A program made the position numbers and the translations under genes. The notes beneath the pieces were generated by a model, which was not told the DNA's origin, searched no databases, and saw nothing but the letters and a program-made list of their open reading frames with translations. 64,000 nucleotides of DNA from assembly GCA_018266295.1 (NCBI GenBank), contig JAFEAQ010000011.1, positions 1,193,205-1,257,204 on the forward strand, in the 5' to 3' direction. This document shows, in pieces, positions 24,761 to 33,763 of the stretch; position 1 is the stretch's first letter, and the number at the start of each line of letters is the position of its first letter. The DNA is from Bdellovibrionales bacterium (lineage in GTDB: Bacteria > Bdellovibrionota > Bdellovibrionia > Bdellovibrionales > Bdellovibrionaceae).

Positions 24761-27214
24761 ATGTTTAAAAAGAAATTCCTCCAAGGCACGATCAAGCGAC
24801 ACCCAGATGGATTCGGATTCTTCATCCCTGACAATCCAGAACACCCCGATGTCTATATTCCCCGCTCTTCCATGGAAGGGGCTATGACAAGCGATAAAGT
24901 AATGATCGATGTCACTCCAGAAAGAGGCGGCGAACGCTTCCGCGGCGAAATCATCCGCATTGTCAGCCGTGGCTTCAAGCAAATCGTCGGTGCTTTTCAT
25001 GTCATTAATGAGAAACAAGCCATTATTAAAGATGAGGGCAAGGGCTGGGGCGAAGATCTCAAGATCGCGCTCACAGATTCTATGGGAGCTAAAGAAGGCC
25101 AGCTCGTCACTGCACAGATCCTCACCTATCCAGAAGATGGCAAGAAATTCACCGGCAGAGTCACTGAAATTATCGGCGACGCAATGGATCCGATGAATGA
25201 CATTAAACGGGTGATTGCCGTCAATAATATCCCGCAAGAGTTTTCACCCGCGACTTTGGCTGAAGCGAAAAAATTTCCAGCGCAACCGAGCGAAGCTGAT
25301 TTCAAAGGACGCCGCGATTTGCGCCCGCTCAATTTGATTACGATCGACGGCGCTACTGCAAAAGACTTCGACGATGCCGTTTACGTAGAGATGAACGATA
25401 AAGGCTTCCTACTATATGTTGCGATTGCAGATGTGAGCCATTACGTCCGTATCGGCACATCTATGGATAAAGATGCTTATGAGCGTGGGACGTCCGTTTA
25501 CTTCCCGAATTTCGTGGTGCCGATGTTGCCGGAAGCTCTCAGCAATGGACTTTGTTCTCTGAATCCGCATGTTCCAAGACTTTGCCTCGTAGCTGAAATG
25601 CAGTTTGATTTCAATGGCAACACACTTCGCACGGACTTTTATGAAGGTGTCATGGAAAGCAAAGCGCGCGTCACCTACGGGCAAGCGCAAGACGTGATCG
25701 ACGGTATCGGCGACGAGAAATTCAATCACGTTAAAGAAAACATTCTTCGTTGCGCGGATCTCGCAAAAATTCTGATGGCAAAACGTTTCAAAGAAGGCTC
25801 GTTGGATCTTGAGATTCCAGAGACAGAACTTGAAATCGACGGCTCCGGCGTACCGATTGATATCATCAAATCAGAGCGCTTGTTTGCTCACCGCTTGATT
25901 GAAGAAATGATGTTGGCGGCAAACGTTGCTGTCGCGACGTTCCTCGATAGCCGTAATGTCCCCGCTTTGTACCGTATTCATGAACCACCGAATGAACAAG
26001 CCATCAGCGTTCTCGAGAAATATCTTTGGAACTTCGGCGGCAAAACAAAACTCGGTACAGATAAGCTGCAAAAACGTCTGACCAAAGCCCTCGAAGAATT
26101 CGAAGGCAAACCTCAGGCACAAATTCTGAATATTCTGACTTTACGTTCAATGAGCCAAGCAAAGTACAGTTCAAATAACGTCGGCCACTTTGGTCTCGGC
26201 TTTGAATACTATGCGCACTTTACATCGCCCATCCGCCGTTATCCGGATTTGATTATCCATCGCCTGCTGAAAAATCAGGTAATGCCGAACTCCGGTTACC
26301 GCCTGATGAGCGAAGAAGATCTTGTTTCAGCAGGAACGATCTTGTCAGCAGCCGAACAGCGCTCAACAAAAGCTGAACGTCAGGTTCAATCGATTAAAAA
26401 AGCCCGCTTCATGCAGAAGTTTGTCGGCCAAGAGCTCGAAGGTATGATCAGCTCGGTCGCGAAGTTCGGTATTTTTGTTCTATTGCGTGAATATGATTGT
26501 GACGGCCTTGTTCGCACGGATGATTTGGGCGACGATCGCTTTGAATTCGATGAAGAGCATTTACGCCTCTTCGGAAAACGCAGTGGCAAGGTCTTTAATA
26601 TCGGCGATATGGTTCGTATTCAGGTGGCGGCAGCAGATCCTGAACTGGGCCAAGTAAACTTCTTGCTCGCGGAGGGCGATAATGCTGAAAAAGGCAAAAC
26701 CGCCGACAAAGAGAAAGCGGAGCCAAGTCTTCGTCCCCTCTTCAACCGTGGTGATAAGCGCGAAGGGCAGAAACAGAAATTCGAGCCTCGTCGTCCACAA
26801 GGTCGTGGCGATAATCGCTCTGAATCAAAACGCGGTGGCCGCCCAGAACGCCGTGGAGCTCCAAGAATAGAGTACAAGCCCGAACGTTCAGATAAAGAAG
26901 AAAGCTCTGCGCCTGGAAAACCAAAATCTGGCCGCGAGTTCTTCTTTAAAGGGCAAAACATGTCAGTTCCTTCGTCGGCCCGCTCTCGTAAATTGCAGTT
27001 TGCCGATCGTTCAAAACTAAGTTCTAATGAAGTGGTCAGCGACGAGGAAGATTTTGAATCAAGACCTCCTCGTCAGGAGATCAAGGGTGGCCCTTCTAAA
27101 AACAGGCAGTCAGATCGGAAAGACTCTCAAAAACGCGGCAAGGCTTCGGATCATCGTGGGGGTGTTCGCAAGGCACGGGTTTCACGGGGTCGCCGAAAAA
27201 ATAAAGCTCGGTAA
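24761..27214 (+). CDS. rnr: Ribonuclease R (RNB-family 3'-5' exoribonuclease)
   Basis: An 817-aa processive 3'-5' exoribonuclease of the RNB family. N-terminal cold-shock-like OB domains (GTIKRHPDGFGFFIPD) lead to the RNB catalytic core with ITIDGATAKDFDDAVYVE, which holds the magnesium-binding Asp cluster, and HFTSPIRRYPDLIIHR. An S1 domain (ELEGMISSVAKFGIFVLL) follows, then a long, basic, disordered tail from about 660 rich in Arg/Lys/Gly/Glu. Such tails bind structured RNA in RNase R. The tail overlaps the downstream gene by 128 nt. The start is uncertain: ATG 24761 has GAAG at 6 nt, and GTG/ATG codons lie upstream to 24722. Confidence 0.92.
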   Translation: MFKKKFLQGTIKRHPDGFGFFIPDNPEHPDVYIPRSSMEGAMTSDKVMIDVTPERGGERFRGEIIRIVSRGFKQIVGAFHVINEKQAIIKDEGKGWGEDLKIALTDSMGAKEGQLVTAQILTYPEDGKKFTGRVTEIIGDAMDPMNDIKRVIAVNNIPQEFSPATLAEAKKFPAQPSEADFKGRRDLRPLNLITIDGATAKDFDDAVYVEMNDKGFLLYVAIADVSHYVRIGTSMDKDAYERGTSVYFPNFVVPMLPEALSNGLCSLNPHVPRLCLVAEMQFDFNGNTLRTDFYEGVMESKARVTYGQAQDVIDGIGDEKFNHVKENILRCADLAKILMAKRFKEGSLDLEIPETELEIDGSGVPIDIIKSERLFAHRLIEEMMLAANVAVATFLDSRNVPALYRIHEPPNEQAISVLEKYLWNFGGKTKLGTDKLQKRLTKALEEFEGKPQAQILNILTLRSMSQAKYSSNNVGHFGLGFEYYAHFTSPIRRYPDLIIHRLLKNQVMPNSGYRLMSEEDLVSAGTILSAAEQRSTKAERQVQSIKKARFMQKFVGQELEGMISSVAKFGIFVLLREYDCDGLVRTDDLGDDRFEFDEEHLRLFGKRSGKVFNIGDMVRIQVAAADPELGQVNFLLAEGDNAEKGKTADKEKAEPSLRPLFNRGDKREGQKQKFEPRRPQGRGDNRSESKRGGRPERRGAPRIEYKPERSDKEESSAPGKPKSGREFFFKGQNMSVPSSARSRKLQFADRSKLSSNEVVSDEEDFESRPPRQEIKGGPSKNRQSDRKDSQKRGKASDHRGGVRKARVSRGRRKNKAR

Positions 27215-28760
27215 GTTCATTGTCGAGCGCCTGAGTGCGTCTTCTGATCTTGAGAAACTGACGATTCCTGAGCGCCTGCGCATGAGCTTCGAAGAACTAG
27301 GGCCCACTTTTGTAAAGCTGGGTCAGGTTCTTGCTTCTCGTCCCGATCTTATTCCTGAAGAATACACGACCGAATTCGAAAAACTCCATGACCGCGTTCA
27401 AAGCATTCCGTTTGAAGTGGTCGAAGGCGTTTTGAAAGAAGAATTCGGTAATTCGCTTTATCAAAAGTTTTCATTTATTGATCCAAATCCCCTCGGCGCT
27501 GCGAGTATCGCTCAAGCTCATTTGGCGAAACTTGCAACCGGCGAAACCGTTGTCATAAAGGTGCAACGTCCTGGAATTATTCAAACCATCAATGATGATC
27601 TGAATGTTCTTTATATGTTGTCGGAGCTGCTGACGGCTTATGTGCCCGAGACACGCGCTTACAATCCGACGGGGATTGTCGATGAGTTCTTTAAAACTCT
27701 CGAGCTTGAAACCAATTTCATCGTTGAAGCGAACAATATCCGCCGTTTCTCTGAAAATTTTGCGGCCCACGATGATATTAAGATTCCAAAAGTTTACATG
27801 GACCTCACCACCGAGCGTGTTCTGACTTTGGAAGCCCTCGAAGGGATTCCGCTTAGTCAAGAAAATGCATTGAACCAAGAAGGTATCAACGCTCAAGAAC
27901 TCATTCGTAAAGGTCTTCGCGCCTACATGAAGATGGTTTTTGCTGACGGTCTTTTCCATGGGGATCTGCATGCCGGCAACTTCTTTGTCCTTCCGAACAA
28001 TCAAATTGGTTTGATTGATTTTGGCGTTGTCGGCCGCTTGAACAATAAAACTCAGGCTGCGGTTGCGAACATGCTTCTGGCACTTTCCCGTGAAGATTAT
28101 GACCGCTTGGCTTATGAGTACGTAGATCTTGCGCCGTTTACCGACAAAGTGAATGTGGACCTGTTTGCCAAGGATTTGCGTGAGCTGATTGCACCTTACT
28201 ATGGACTGACTTTGAAGAACGTCAACCTTGGACGTATTTTGATGTCCTCTTCTTCGATTGCAGCTCGTCACCACCTGACTCTGCCGACAGAATTGATGCT
28301 GTTCTTTAAATCGATAGTTTCAATCGAAGGTATCGGCCGCCGTATCATTCCGGATTTTGATTTCCTGAAGTATGCCATCGAAGTCGCCAACGAACTCGTT
28401 AAGCATCAGGTGGATCCAAACAAGATGATGGGGGAAATGGCTCAGGTTCTGCGCGAATCGAAGAACTTCATTCACGCACTGCCTCGCCAAGCCAACTTCT
28501 TGTTGAGAAAAATCAATAGCCCGGCCCATGCCTTTCGTTTGAACGTACCTCAGGTTGATGATCTGAAGCGCTCGATTGAGGTTTCTTTCAATTTGCTCTT
28601 TTTGGGCGTGATTATCGCCGCATTGATCGTCAGTGCTTCTTATATTTTTACTCAACCCACAGAAAATCACATCAACGGCATGCCGACGATGAGCTTTGTT
28701 CAGTATATGTTTGCCCTCGGACTCGGAATCGTCGCATTTTTTAACTATATTAAAAAGTAG
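27087..28760 (+). CDS. ubiB: UbiB/ABC1-family atypical kinase, starts inside rnr
   Basis: A 557-aa membrane-bound protein-kinase-like enzyme of the UbiB/Coq8 family. It keeps the family KxGQ motif (FVKLGQVLASRPDLIP), an Ala-rich loop (GAASIAQAH), Lys in VVIKVQRPG, HGDLHAGNFF and the metal-binding DFG (IDFGVVG). Two transmembrane helices end the protein. The family supports ubiquinone synthesis. The GTG start at 27087 follows AGGAG by 7 nt, and the conserved RLRIIVGVFARHGFHGV segment is encoded by bases that also encode the RNase R tail in another frame. The overlap is 128 nt. An earlier ATG at 27027 would lengthen it to 188 nt but lacks an SD. No other ubi genes are close. Confidence 0.88.
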   Translation: MALLKTGSQIGKTLKNAARLRIIVGVFARHGFHGVAEKIKLGKFIVERLSASSDLEKLTIPERLRMSFEELGPTFVKLGQVLASRPDLIPEEYTTEFEKLHDRVQSIPFEVVEGVLKEEFGNSLYQKFSFIDPNPLGAASIAQAHLAKLATGETVVIKVQRPGIIQTINDDLNVLYMLSELLTAYVPETRAYNPTGIVDEFFKTLELETNFIVEANNIRRFSENFAAHDDIKIPKVYMDLTTERVLTLEALEGIPLSQENALNQEGINAQELIRKGLRAYMKMVFADGLFHGDLHAGNFFVLPNNQIGLIDFGVVGRLNNKTQAAVANMLLALSREDYDRLAYEYVDLAPFTDKVNVDLFAKDLRELIAPYYGLTLKNVNLGRILMSSSSIAARHHLTLPTELMLFFKSIVSIEGIGRRIIPDFDFLKYAIEVANELVKHQVDPNKMMGEMAQVLRESKNFIHALPRQANFLLRKINSPAHAFRLNVPQVDDLKRSIEVSFNLLFLGVIIAALIVSASYIFTQPTENHINGMPTMSFVQYMFALGLGIVAFFNYIKK

Positions 28761-28764
28761 GTCT

Positions 28765-29538
28765 ATGCAGCAGCTTTATTACGAACTCAGCGTTTTAGCC
28801 AAAGCGATTCACTTTAAAAATCTTTCAGCGGCTGCGATTCACGTTGGATTAAGCCAGCCACAGCTGTCACGTATTATCGCTCGCATTGAGGATGAGTTTA
28901 AAGTCATTCTTCTTGATCGTTCGGCAAAAAGAAAATCCAGCTGGACGCCAATTGCTTTTGAAATGGCCGGCATTTTTGACCGCTCCATTCGCCGCCTTGG
29001 GACGGAACTTCAGGGGCTGAGCCAGAATAACGCTGTGGCAGAGATTCACATTGGCACTCTCGAAGGGATGGCGGACTTTGCCATCGATACTTCAAAGGTT
29101 TGCTTTGAAGATGTCGGTATTAAGAAGATCAGCCTTGATATTTATGACCTCAATGAGCTGGATTCAAATTTCTTGGCTGGCAACTTGGATATGATTTTTA
29201 CTTCAAAAATCCCGGGCCGTCAGAAATTCCGCTATTTGCTTGAAATCGGCTCTCAGGTCCTTGAGAAAATCAGCAGTAATAAAAAATTCGGCGTGTTCTC
29301 GACATTTGAGTTCGGCCGTTCACAAAAGAAAGAGCTCGAAGGCTTTGAGCACCTTTTTATTTCAAACTCGCTCGCGGTTCGTAAAGCGTGGCTTGAAAAT
29401 GTCGGCGGGGTTGGGTATGTCCCCTCAGAGACTCGCAAAGGCAAAGTGAAAGAACACGAACCGGTCTTCTTGATTGGTTCAGAACTGTTAAGTCCCATAC
29501 TCTGGGAAAAGCTTGAGTCCGCTCTTTCTAAGAACTAA
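28765..29538 (+). CDS. LysR-like transcription regulator
   Basis: A 257-aa protein with a LysR-type N-terminal winged helix-turn-helix (AIHFKNLSAAAIHVGLSQPQLSRII) and a shortened effector domain that is poorly conserved. LysR proteins are about 300 aa, so this is short by one segment of the effector domain. Target genes are unknown. The start ATG 28765 lies 4 nt after the UbiB stop, and AGTAGG serves as SD, so it is probably in the rnr-ubiB transcription unit. Confidence 0.7.
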   Translation: MQQLYYELSVLAKAIHFKNLSAAAIHVGLSQPQLSRIIARIEDEFKVILLDRSAKRKSSWTPIAFEMAGIFDRSIRRLGTELQGLSQNNAVAEIHIGTLEGMADFAIDTSKVCFEDVGIKKISLDIYDLNELDSNFLAGNLDMIFTSKIPGRQKFRYLLEIGSQVLEKISSNKKFGVFSTFEFGRSQKKELEGFEHLFISNSLAVRKAWLENVGGVGYVPSETRKGKVKEHEPVFLIGSELLSPILWEKLESALSKN

Positions 29539-29568
29539 TTGTTTTCATTCAGAAATCTCGAAAAAGAA

Positions 29569-29593
29569 AAGGCGCTGCTATCAACAGCGCCTT
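29569..29593 (+). terminator. Terminator after the LysR-like gene
   Basis: AAGGCGCTG (29569-29577) pairs with CAGCGCCTT (29585-29593), with a 7-nt loop. ATAGACTTTT follows, a short T-run. It probably ends the rnr-ubiB-lysR unit. Confidence 0.65.
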
Positions 29594-29677
29594 ATAGACT
29601 TTTAACATTTCGTTCTATCTGGATTGGAGTTTCCTGAGCCCTTCTTGTTACTTTGGAAAGACACTAAAGGAGGAATG

Positions 29678-31180
29678 ATGAATGCCTCTAAAAGTCTTTT
29701 TCTCATTCAAGCAGATCAGCTCTTTCACCCTCGCTATCTCAAAGACCACCGTAACGATTTGTTTCTAATGGTTGAAGACCGCGCACAGCTGACGGCCTAT
29801 AAATATCACAAACACAGACAAGTCTTTTATATATCAGCGATGCGGCACTATGCCCATGAACTGAAGCATTTAGATTTTAATCTGGTCTACATGGAGCTAC
29901 CGGAAACCAACGGTCTTTCCTATGAAAAAGTTGTAAGTCGTGTTCTCAAAGAAAGTGGACTGCAAAAAATAACGAGCTTTGAAATTGAAGACAAAGAGCT
30001 TGAAAAGCGCCTGCAGACATTCTGCCGCCAGAATGGTTATGAACTCGAAGTCAAAACCACTCCGTTATTTTTAAATACTCGCACAGACTTTAAAAACTAC
30101 TTGGAAAAAAACGTGCGCCCATCGATGAAAAGCTTCTACGAAGAGCAGCGACGTAAGTTCAAAGTCTTGATGGAGCCCAACGGTGAACCCATTGGCGGCC
30201 AGTTCCGCTTTGATGATGAAGAACAGTTGAAGTGGTCTCACGCCAACGGCACACCGAAAATTCCTATTTCCGTTCATGACGATATCGACCACAGCGTGAT
30301 CAAACTGGTTGAAAGAGAATTTCCAGGTCATCCCGGCGAAGCGTTGACCTCGTGGTATCCTGTGACTCGTGAAGCGGCCGAGCAAGCGCTGGATGACTTC
30401 TGCAAATACCGCCTGCCTGAATTCGGGCCCTATGAAGAATCGCTCTGCCCCAAGGAGGATTTTCTTTTTCACTCCGTCCTAGGACCCTTACTAAACGTCG
30501 GCCTACTGGCCCCGGACGATGTGATCAACAAGGTCTTACAACACTCAAAAGACAATCCGGTTTCGCTGAACTCCCTAGAGAGCTTCGTTAGAAAAATTCT
30601 CGGCTGCCGCGAATACGTGCGCGGGATCTATCAGAACTTTGATGAGTTTCAAGAACAAAGTAACTTCTGGAAACACCAACGCCTGCCAAATGAAAACTGG
30701 ATCAAGGCAAAAACTGGAGTTCCTCCGCTGGATGATGCCATCGAGAAAGCCGTGCGCTTGGGCTACAACCACCATACGGAGCGGCTGAAAATTCTTTGTA
30801 ATATGATGAACCTTTCAGAGCTACAGCCTAAAAAAGTGTATGACTGGTTCATGTCGATGCACGTCGATTCCGCGGTCTGGGCGATGGGACCTAATGTATA
30901 TGGAATGGGACTTCATTCGGACGGGGGAATATTTTCAAGCAACTTGCCAATTTGCGGATCGAACTACTGGATGAAGATCAGCAATTACAAAAAAGAAGAT
31001 TGGTGTCATGAAGTCGATGGACTGTTTTGGCGATTCATTGAAAAACATTATGATTTCTTTGAGAAAAACCCTCGACTCACGATTATGACGACAAACCTAG
31101 AAAGAATGCAAAGCGACCGTAAGGAGATGCTTTGGAAAGCGGCCGAAGCCTTCCTAGCCCGAAACACAGTTTATCCATAA
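29678..31180 (+). CDS. Photolyase/cryptochrome-related protein (FeS-BCP/CryPro-like)
   Basis: A 500-aa protein of the deoxyribodipyrimidine photolyase-related family (PhrB-like). The N-terminal Rossmann-type domain begins LFLIQADQLFHPRYL; the C-terminal helical FAD domain includes YNHHTERLKILCNMMN, VDSAVWAMGPNVYGMGLHSDGG and GSNYWMKISNY. In PhrB-like relatives a cysteine-rich loop (YCxxC, then a third Cys) after SxYI-x-MS carries a [4Fe-4S] cluster. Here that loop reads NYKKEDWCHEVDGLFW, so it is short and keeps a single Cys. The cluster is probably absent. It may still repair (6-4) lesions or act as a photoreceptor. GGAGG lies at 29669-29673, before the ATG pair; ATG 29678 gives 4-nt spacing. 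Confidence 0.75.
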   Translation: MNASKSLFLIQADQLFHPRYLKDHRNDLFLMVEDRAQLTAYKYHKHRQVFYISAMRHYAHELKHLDFNLVYMELPETNGLSYEKVVSRVLKESGLQKITSFEIEDKELEKRLQTFCRQNGYELEVKTTPLFLNTRTDFKNYLEKNVRPSMKSFYEEQRRKFKVLMEPNGEPIGGQFRFDDEEQLKWSHANGTPKIPISVHDDIDHSVIKLVEREFPGHPGEALTSWYPVTREAAEQALDDFCKYRLPEFGPYEESLCPKEDFLFHSVLGPLLNVGLLAPDDVINKVLQHSKDNPVSLNSLESFVRKILGCREYVRGIYQNFDEFQEQSNFWKHQRLPNENWIKAKTGVPPLDDAIEKAVRLGYNHHTERLKILCNMMNLSELQPKKVYDWFMSMHVDSAVWAMGPNVYGMGLHSDGGIFSSNLPICGSNYWMKISNYKKEDWCHEVDGLFWRFIEKHYDFFEKNPRLTIMTTNLERMQSDRKEMLWKAAEAFLARNTVYP

Positions 31181-31207
31181 AAAAAAAGCCCTGGTTCCCC
31201 AGAGCCC
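31179..31207 (-). terminator. Terminator of the downstream flagellin
   Basis: On the minus strand, GCTCTGG pairs with CCAGGGC (one mismatch) and is followed by a run of nine T (31187-31179). It ends the flagellin gene at 31274 and overlaps the end of the convergent photolyase-like gene. Confidence 0.65.
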
Positions 31208-31210
31208 TCG

Positions 31211-31268
31211 AAAAGGTACCAGGTCGCTTTTCCGGGACGCAAAGCGACACGAAACAGGACCTGGCACT
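31211..31268. repeat. Dispersed repeat, inverted composite copy
   Basis: 31211-31232 is the exact reverse complement of 10692-10713. A second arm at 31258-31267 (GACCTGGCAC) is the inverted partner of GTACCAGGTC (31216-31225) with one mismatch, and inner CGCTTT/AAAGCG arms add pairing. The whole block can fold as a long hairpin in the 3' flank of the flagellin gene. Confidence 0.6.
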
Positions 31269-31273
31269 TATTA

Positions 31274-32107
31274 TTAGCCCAACAACTTTAAGGCAATTTG
31301 CTGTGAGTTGTTTGCTTGTCCTAATACTGAGACACCTGCTTGCAACAAGATATTATTTCTTGTCATCTCAGAAGTCTCGGCAGCAACATCCGTATCACGG
31401 ATACGAGAGTTTGCAGCAGACAAGTTCTCATCAGCGACTAACAAGTTGTTAGAAGTCGATGTCAGACGGTTTTGCATGGCGCCGAAATTCGCCCGGATCG
31501 CATTCACTGAGATCAAGGCGTTATCGACAACGTCCAAGCTCAATTGCGCTCCTTCTTTCGTCGCAGCACTTTCCGCCGTGAGTCCCAAGGCATCGAGTGA
31601 GGCATTTGCTGCCGCCGCGTTGAAAGAGATGCGGTCTTTGAATGGATCGTTGTGAGTACCGACTTGGATGTCGATAATTCCACCGGTTCCGTTCAAGAGA
31701 TCATAACCGTTGAAGTTCGTTGATTCCGTCACACGTTGAATCTCAGATTTTAACTGCTGATACTCCACGTCCAAGAATTTTCTTTCCGTATCGCCGATCG
31801 TATCAGAAGCGGCCTGGACTCCCAATTCTCTCAGACGGATGAGCATATTTGAAACTTCATTCAAACTGCCCTCTGCTACCTGCACAAGGGAAATACCATC
31901 GTTGGCATTTCGATTGGCTTGGCGCATACCGCGGATTTGCGCTCTGAGGTTTTCAGAGATCGCAAGTCCAGCAGCATCGTCTGCCGCTTGGTTGATCCTC
32001 ATACCTGATGACAATCTTGCCATCGAAGTATTCATCGATCTTTGCGTGTTGCCCAGATTCTTTTGGGCATTCAGCGCAGCGACGTTCGTAGTAATTCTCA
32101 TACCCAT
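31274..32107 (-). CDS. fliC: Flagellin
   Basis: A 277-aa flagellin. The conserved N-terminal region (MGMRITTNVAALNAQKNL, SGMRINQAADDAAGLAISE) and C-terminal region (ENLSAANSRIRDTDVAAETS...ILLQAGVSVLGQAN) are joined by a very short central domain, the typical short form with only the D0/D1 filament core. Bdellovibrio has a sheathed polar flagellum built from several flagellins, and a second copy lies just upstream. ATG 32107 has AAGGAGG 6 nt upstream. Confidence 0.95.
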   Translation of the reverse strand: MGMRITTNVAALNAQKNLGNTQRSMNTSMARLSSGMRINQAADDAAGLAISENLRAQIRGMRQANRNANDGISLVQVAEGSLNEVSNMLIRLRELGVQAASDTIGDTERKFLDVEYQQLKSEIQRVTESTNFNGYDLLNGTGGIIDIQVGTHNDPFKDRISFNAAAANASLDALGLTAESAATKEGAQLSLDVVDNALISVNAIRANFGAMQNRLTSTSNNLLVADENLSAANSRIRDTDVAAETSEMTRNNILLQAGVSVLGQANNSQQIALKLLG

Positions 32108-32265
32108 ATTATCCTCCTTGTAACATCTGATCCTCCGGTGATCTTTGCCATCCCTTGGCAATGAGGCACATCCTTGCGCCTGCTAGTTATTTTGTTTTCT
32201 TACCAAAAATCAAAAACTCTAAATTAAAACGACAAAACGAAATCTTGGCTTAAGATTTCTTCCGA

Positions 32266-32274
32266 CATCGGAGC
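32266..32274 (-). promoter_or_regulatory. Shared GCTCCGATG motif, candidate sigma28-like -10
   Basis: On the minus strand GCTCCGATG, found also at 33567-33575, resembles the flagellar sigma28 -10 element (GCCGATAA). It lies 159 nt before the flagellin ATG. A TAAA-type -35 is not clear. Confidence 0.3.
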
Positions 32275-32481
32275 ACATTCTATGCTTCGAAGAGATGAAA
32301 GTTCCTTGCTACGAAATGCGTCCATGCATTTCAAAGAGATAAAAAAGCAAGATCCTTGTATGTACTAACACTCTCAACTTCGGCTCGGTCCAAAAGGCTT
32401 CATTCTTAAAGCCAGAGACTTCGCTTCTGCGAGCTCAAATTCATAAATCCATTTTCAATTCTCTATTTCCATTTTCTAAAT

Positions 32482-32505
32482 ATGGGGTTGCGTGAGCAAC
32501 CCCAT
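32482..32505. other. Perfect 10-bp hairpin with 4-nt loop
   Basis: ATGGGGTTGC pairs with GCAACCCCAT around GTGA. There is no T-run on either side, so it may be a 3'-end stabiliser or processing site in the flagellin transcript, or part of the terminator system of the upstream gene. Confidence 0.5.
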
Positions 32506-32626
32506 GCGCAGGAAACAGATTTACAATACAGTCAGCATGTTACGTGTAACAAGCCTGGGCTATTGAGGGTGATCTTGAAGTTATAAAGTCAAGATCGGGA
32601 ACCTGGGTCTAGCCAGAGTTAATTAA

Positions 32627-33475
32627 TTAACCCTGGAAAGACTTGTTCAAGAGTCCAAGTGCTACGTTAGCTTGCTGATTCGCTTGTGCTAGGACGGATG
32701 TACCGGCTTGCAACAAGATATTATTTCTAGTCATTTCAGATGTCTCTTCAGCGACGTCGACGTCTTTAATACGTGAGTTAGCTGCAGACATATTCTCGAC
32801 GCTGACTTGGATGTTACTAACGGTCGATTGCAGACGATTCTGAATCGCACCGAAGTCCGCGCGCATCGCAGAGACCGACACGATCGCATTATCGATCGCA
32901 GCAAGTGCATTCTGCGCTGACGCTTTATCAGCGACGCTTGTGAGATTTACGCCCAGGGCTGCTGAGCTTGCATCTGCTTTCGAAGCATCGAAAGAGATAC
33001 GGTCAATTTCAGGATTATTTCTAGTACCGACTTGGAAGTCCAAGATCGATCCAACACCTGCTAAGAGTTGAGTTCCGTTGAACTCTGTACCCTCTGCGAT
33101 ACGATCGATCTCTGAAGTGAGCTGATCATATTCCACGTTCAGGAATTGGCGCTCTGTGGGCCCAACAGTATCAGAAGCGGCTTGTACGCCCAACTCTCTG
33201 AGACGAATTAAGATCGAAGAGATCTCATTCATCGAACCCTCTGCCACTTGGACTAGAGAGATACCGTCTTGTGCATTTCGAGCGGATTGTTTTAGACCGC
33301 GAATTTGAGCTCTGAGGTTTTCAGAGATCGCGAGTCCCGCGGCATCGTCGCCGGCGCGGTTGATTCGGAAACCCGAAGAGAGCCTTTCCATGCTCTTATC
33401 GAGACCTAACTTCGTGCCCCACAGAACTCTCTGTGAATTTAACGAAGCTGTGTTCGTATTAATACGCAAACCCAT
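32627..33475 (-). CDS. fliC: Flagellin, second copy
   Basis: A 282-aa flagellin with the conserved N-terminus (MGLRINTNTASLNSQRVL, SGFRINRAGDDAAGLAISEN) and C-terminus (ENMSAANSRIKDVDVAEETS...ILLQAGTSVLAQAN), and a short centre like its neighbour. It is clearly a tandem paralogue of the gene at 31274, differing mainly in the middle. ATG 33475 has AAGGAGG upstream. The promoter motif GCTCCGATG lies 92 nt upstream. Confidence 0.95.
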   Translation of the reverse strand: MGLRINTNTASLNSQRVLWGTKLGLDKSMERLSSGFRINRAGDDAAGLAISENLRAQIRGLKQSARNAQDGISLVQVAEGSMNEISSILIRLRELGVQAASDTVGPTERQFLNVEYDQLTSEIDRIAEGTEFNGTQLLAGVGSILDFQVGTRNNPEIDRISFDASKADASSAALGVNLTSVADKASAQNALAAIDNAIVSVSAMRADFGAIQNRLQSTVSNIQVSVENMSAANSRIKDVDVAEETSEMTRNNILLQAGTSVLAQANQQANVALGLLNKSFQG

Positions 33476-33566
33476 AATTCCTCCTCCTTGAAGATTCACA
33501 AGTTTCGATCCTTGAAACTTGGGGTGCCGTCTTAGCACCTGAATGGGTAGTTACTCTTACCTTACT

Positions 33567-33575
33567 CATCGGAGC
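33567..33575 (-). promoter_or_regulatory. Shared GCTCCGATG motif upstream of flagellin 2
   Basis: Same 9-mer as at 32266-32274, in the same orientation, 92 nt before the ATG. TTTAG-like text lies about 12 nt further upstream. A flagellar (sigma28-type) promoter is the best guess. Confidence 0.35.
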
Positions 33576-33763
33576 CCCTGAAAAATCCTAAAGTGAGATT
33601 TTCCATTTTTGAGAAAATCTGGGCTAAAGACCGTTCAGTTTCGTCGTAGGCTCAAATATATGCGTTTTTAGCGCCAAAATAGCTCTGTAAATATCTCCTG
33701 AGTTGTCGCAAATCATGACAGTAAATGGCCGCTTCTTCTTAATGAGCGCGATTCTGGTGGTTT

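Larger units (their letters stand above)
32108..32626. other. Intergenic region between flagellin genes
   Basis: 519 bases holding the promoter region of the downstream flagellin and the 3' end of the upstream one. Seen in it: CATCGGAGC (32266-32274), the same 9-mer as upstream of the other flagellin; a perfect 10-bp hairpin (32482-32505); the palindrome TGTTAC-GT-GTAACA (32538-32551); and GATCTTGA/TCAAGATC (32571-32578, 32589-32596), a possible terminator stem of the upstream gene. No gene is seen. Confidence 0.5.

Noticed and set aside
31232..31246. GGGACGCAAAGC resembles part of a GEMM-I cyclic-di-GMP riboswitch.
   Set aside because: The other conserved GEMM blocks are absent, and the sequence belongs to the dispersed repeat between convergent genes with no gene downstream to control.
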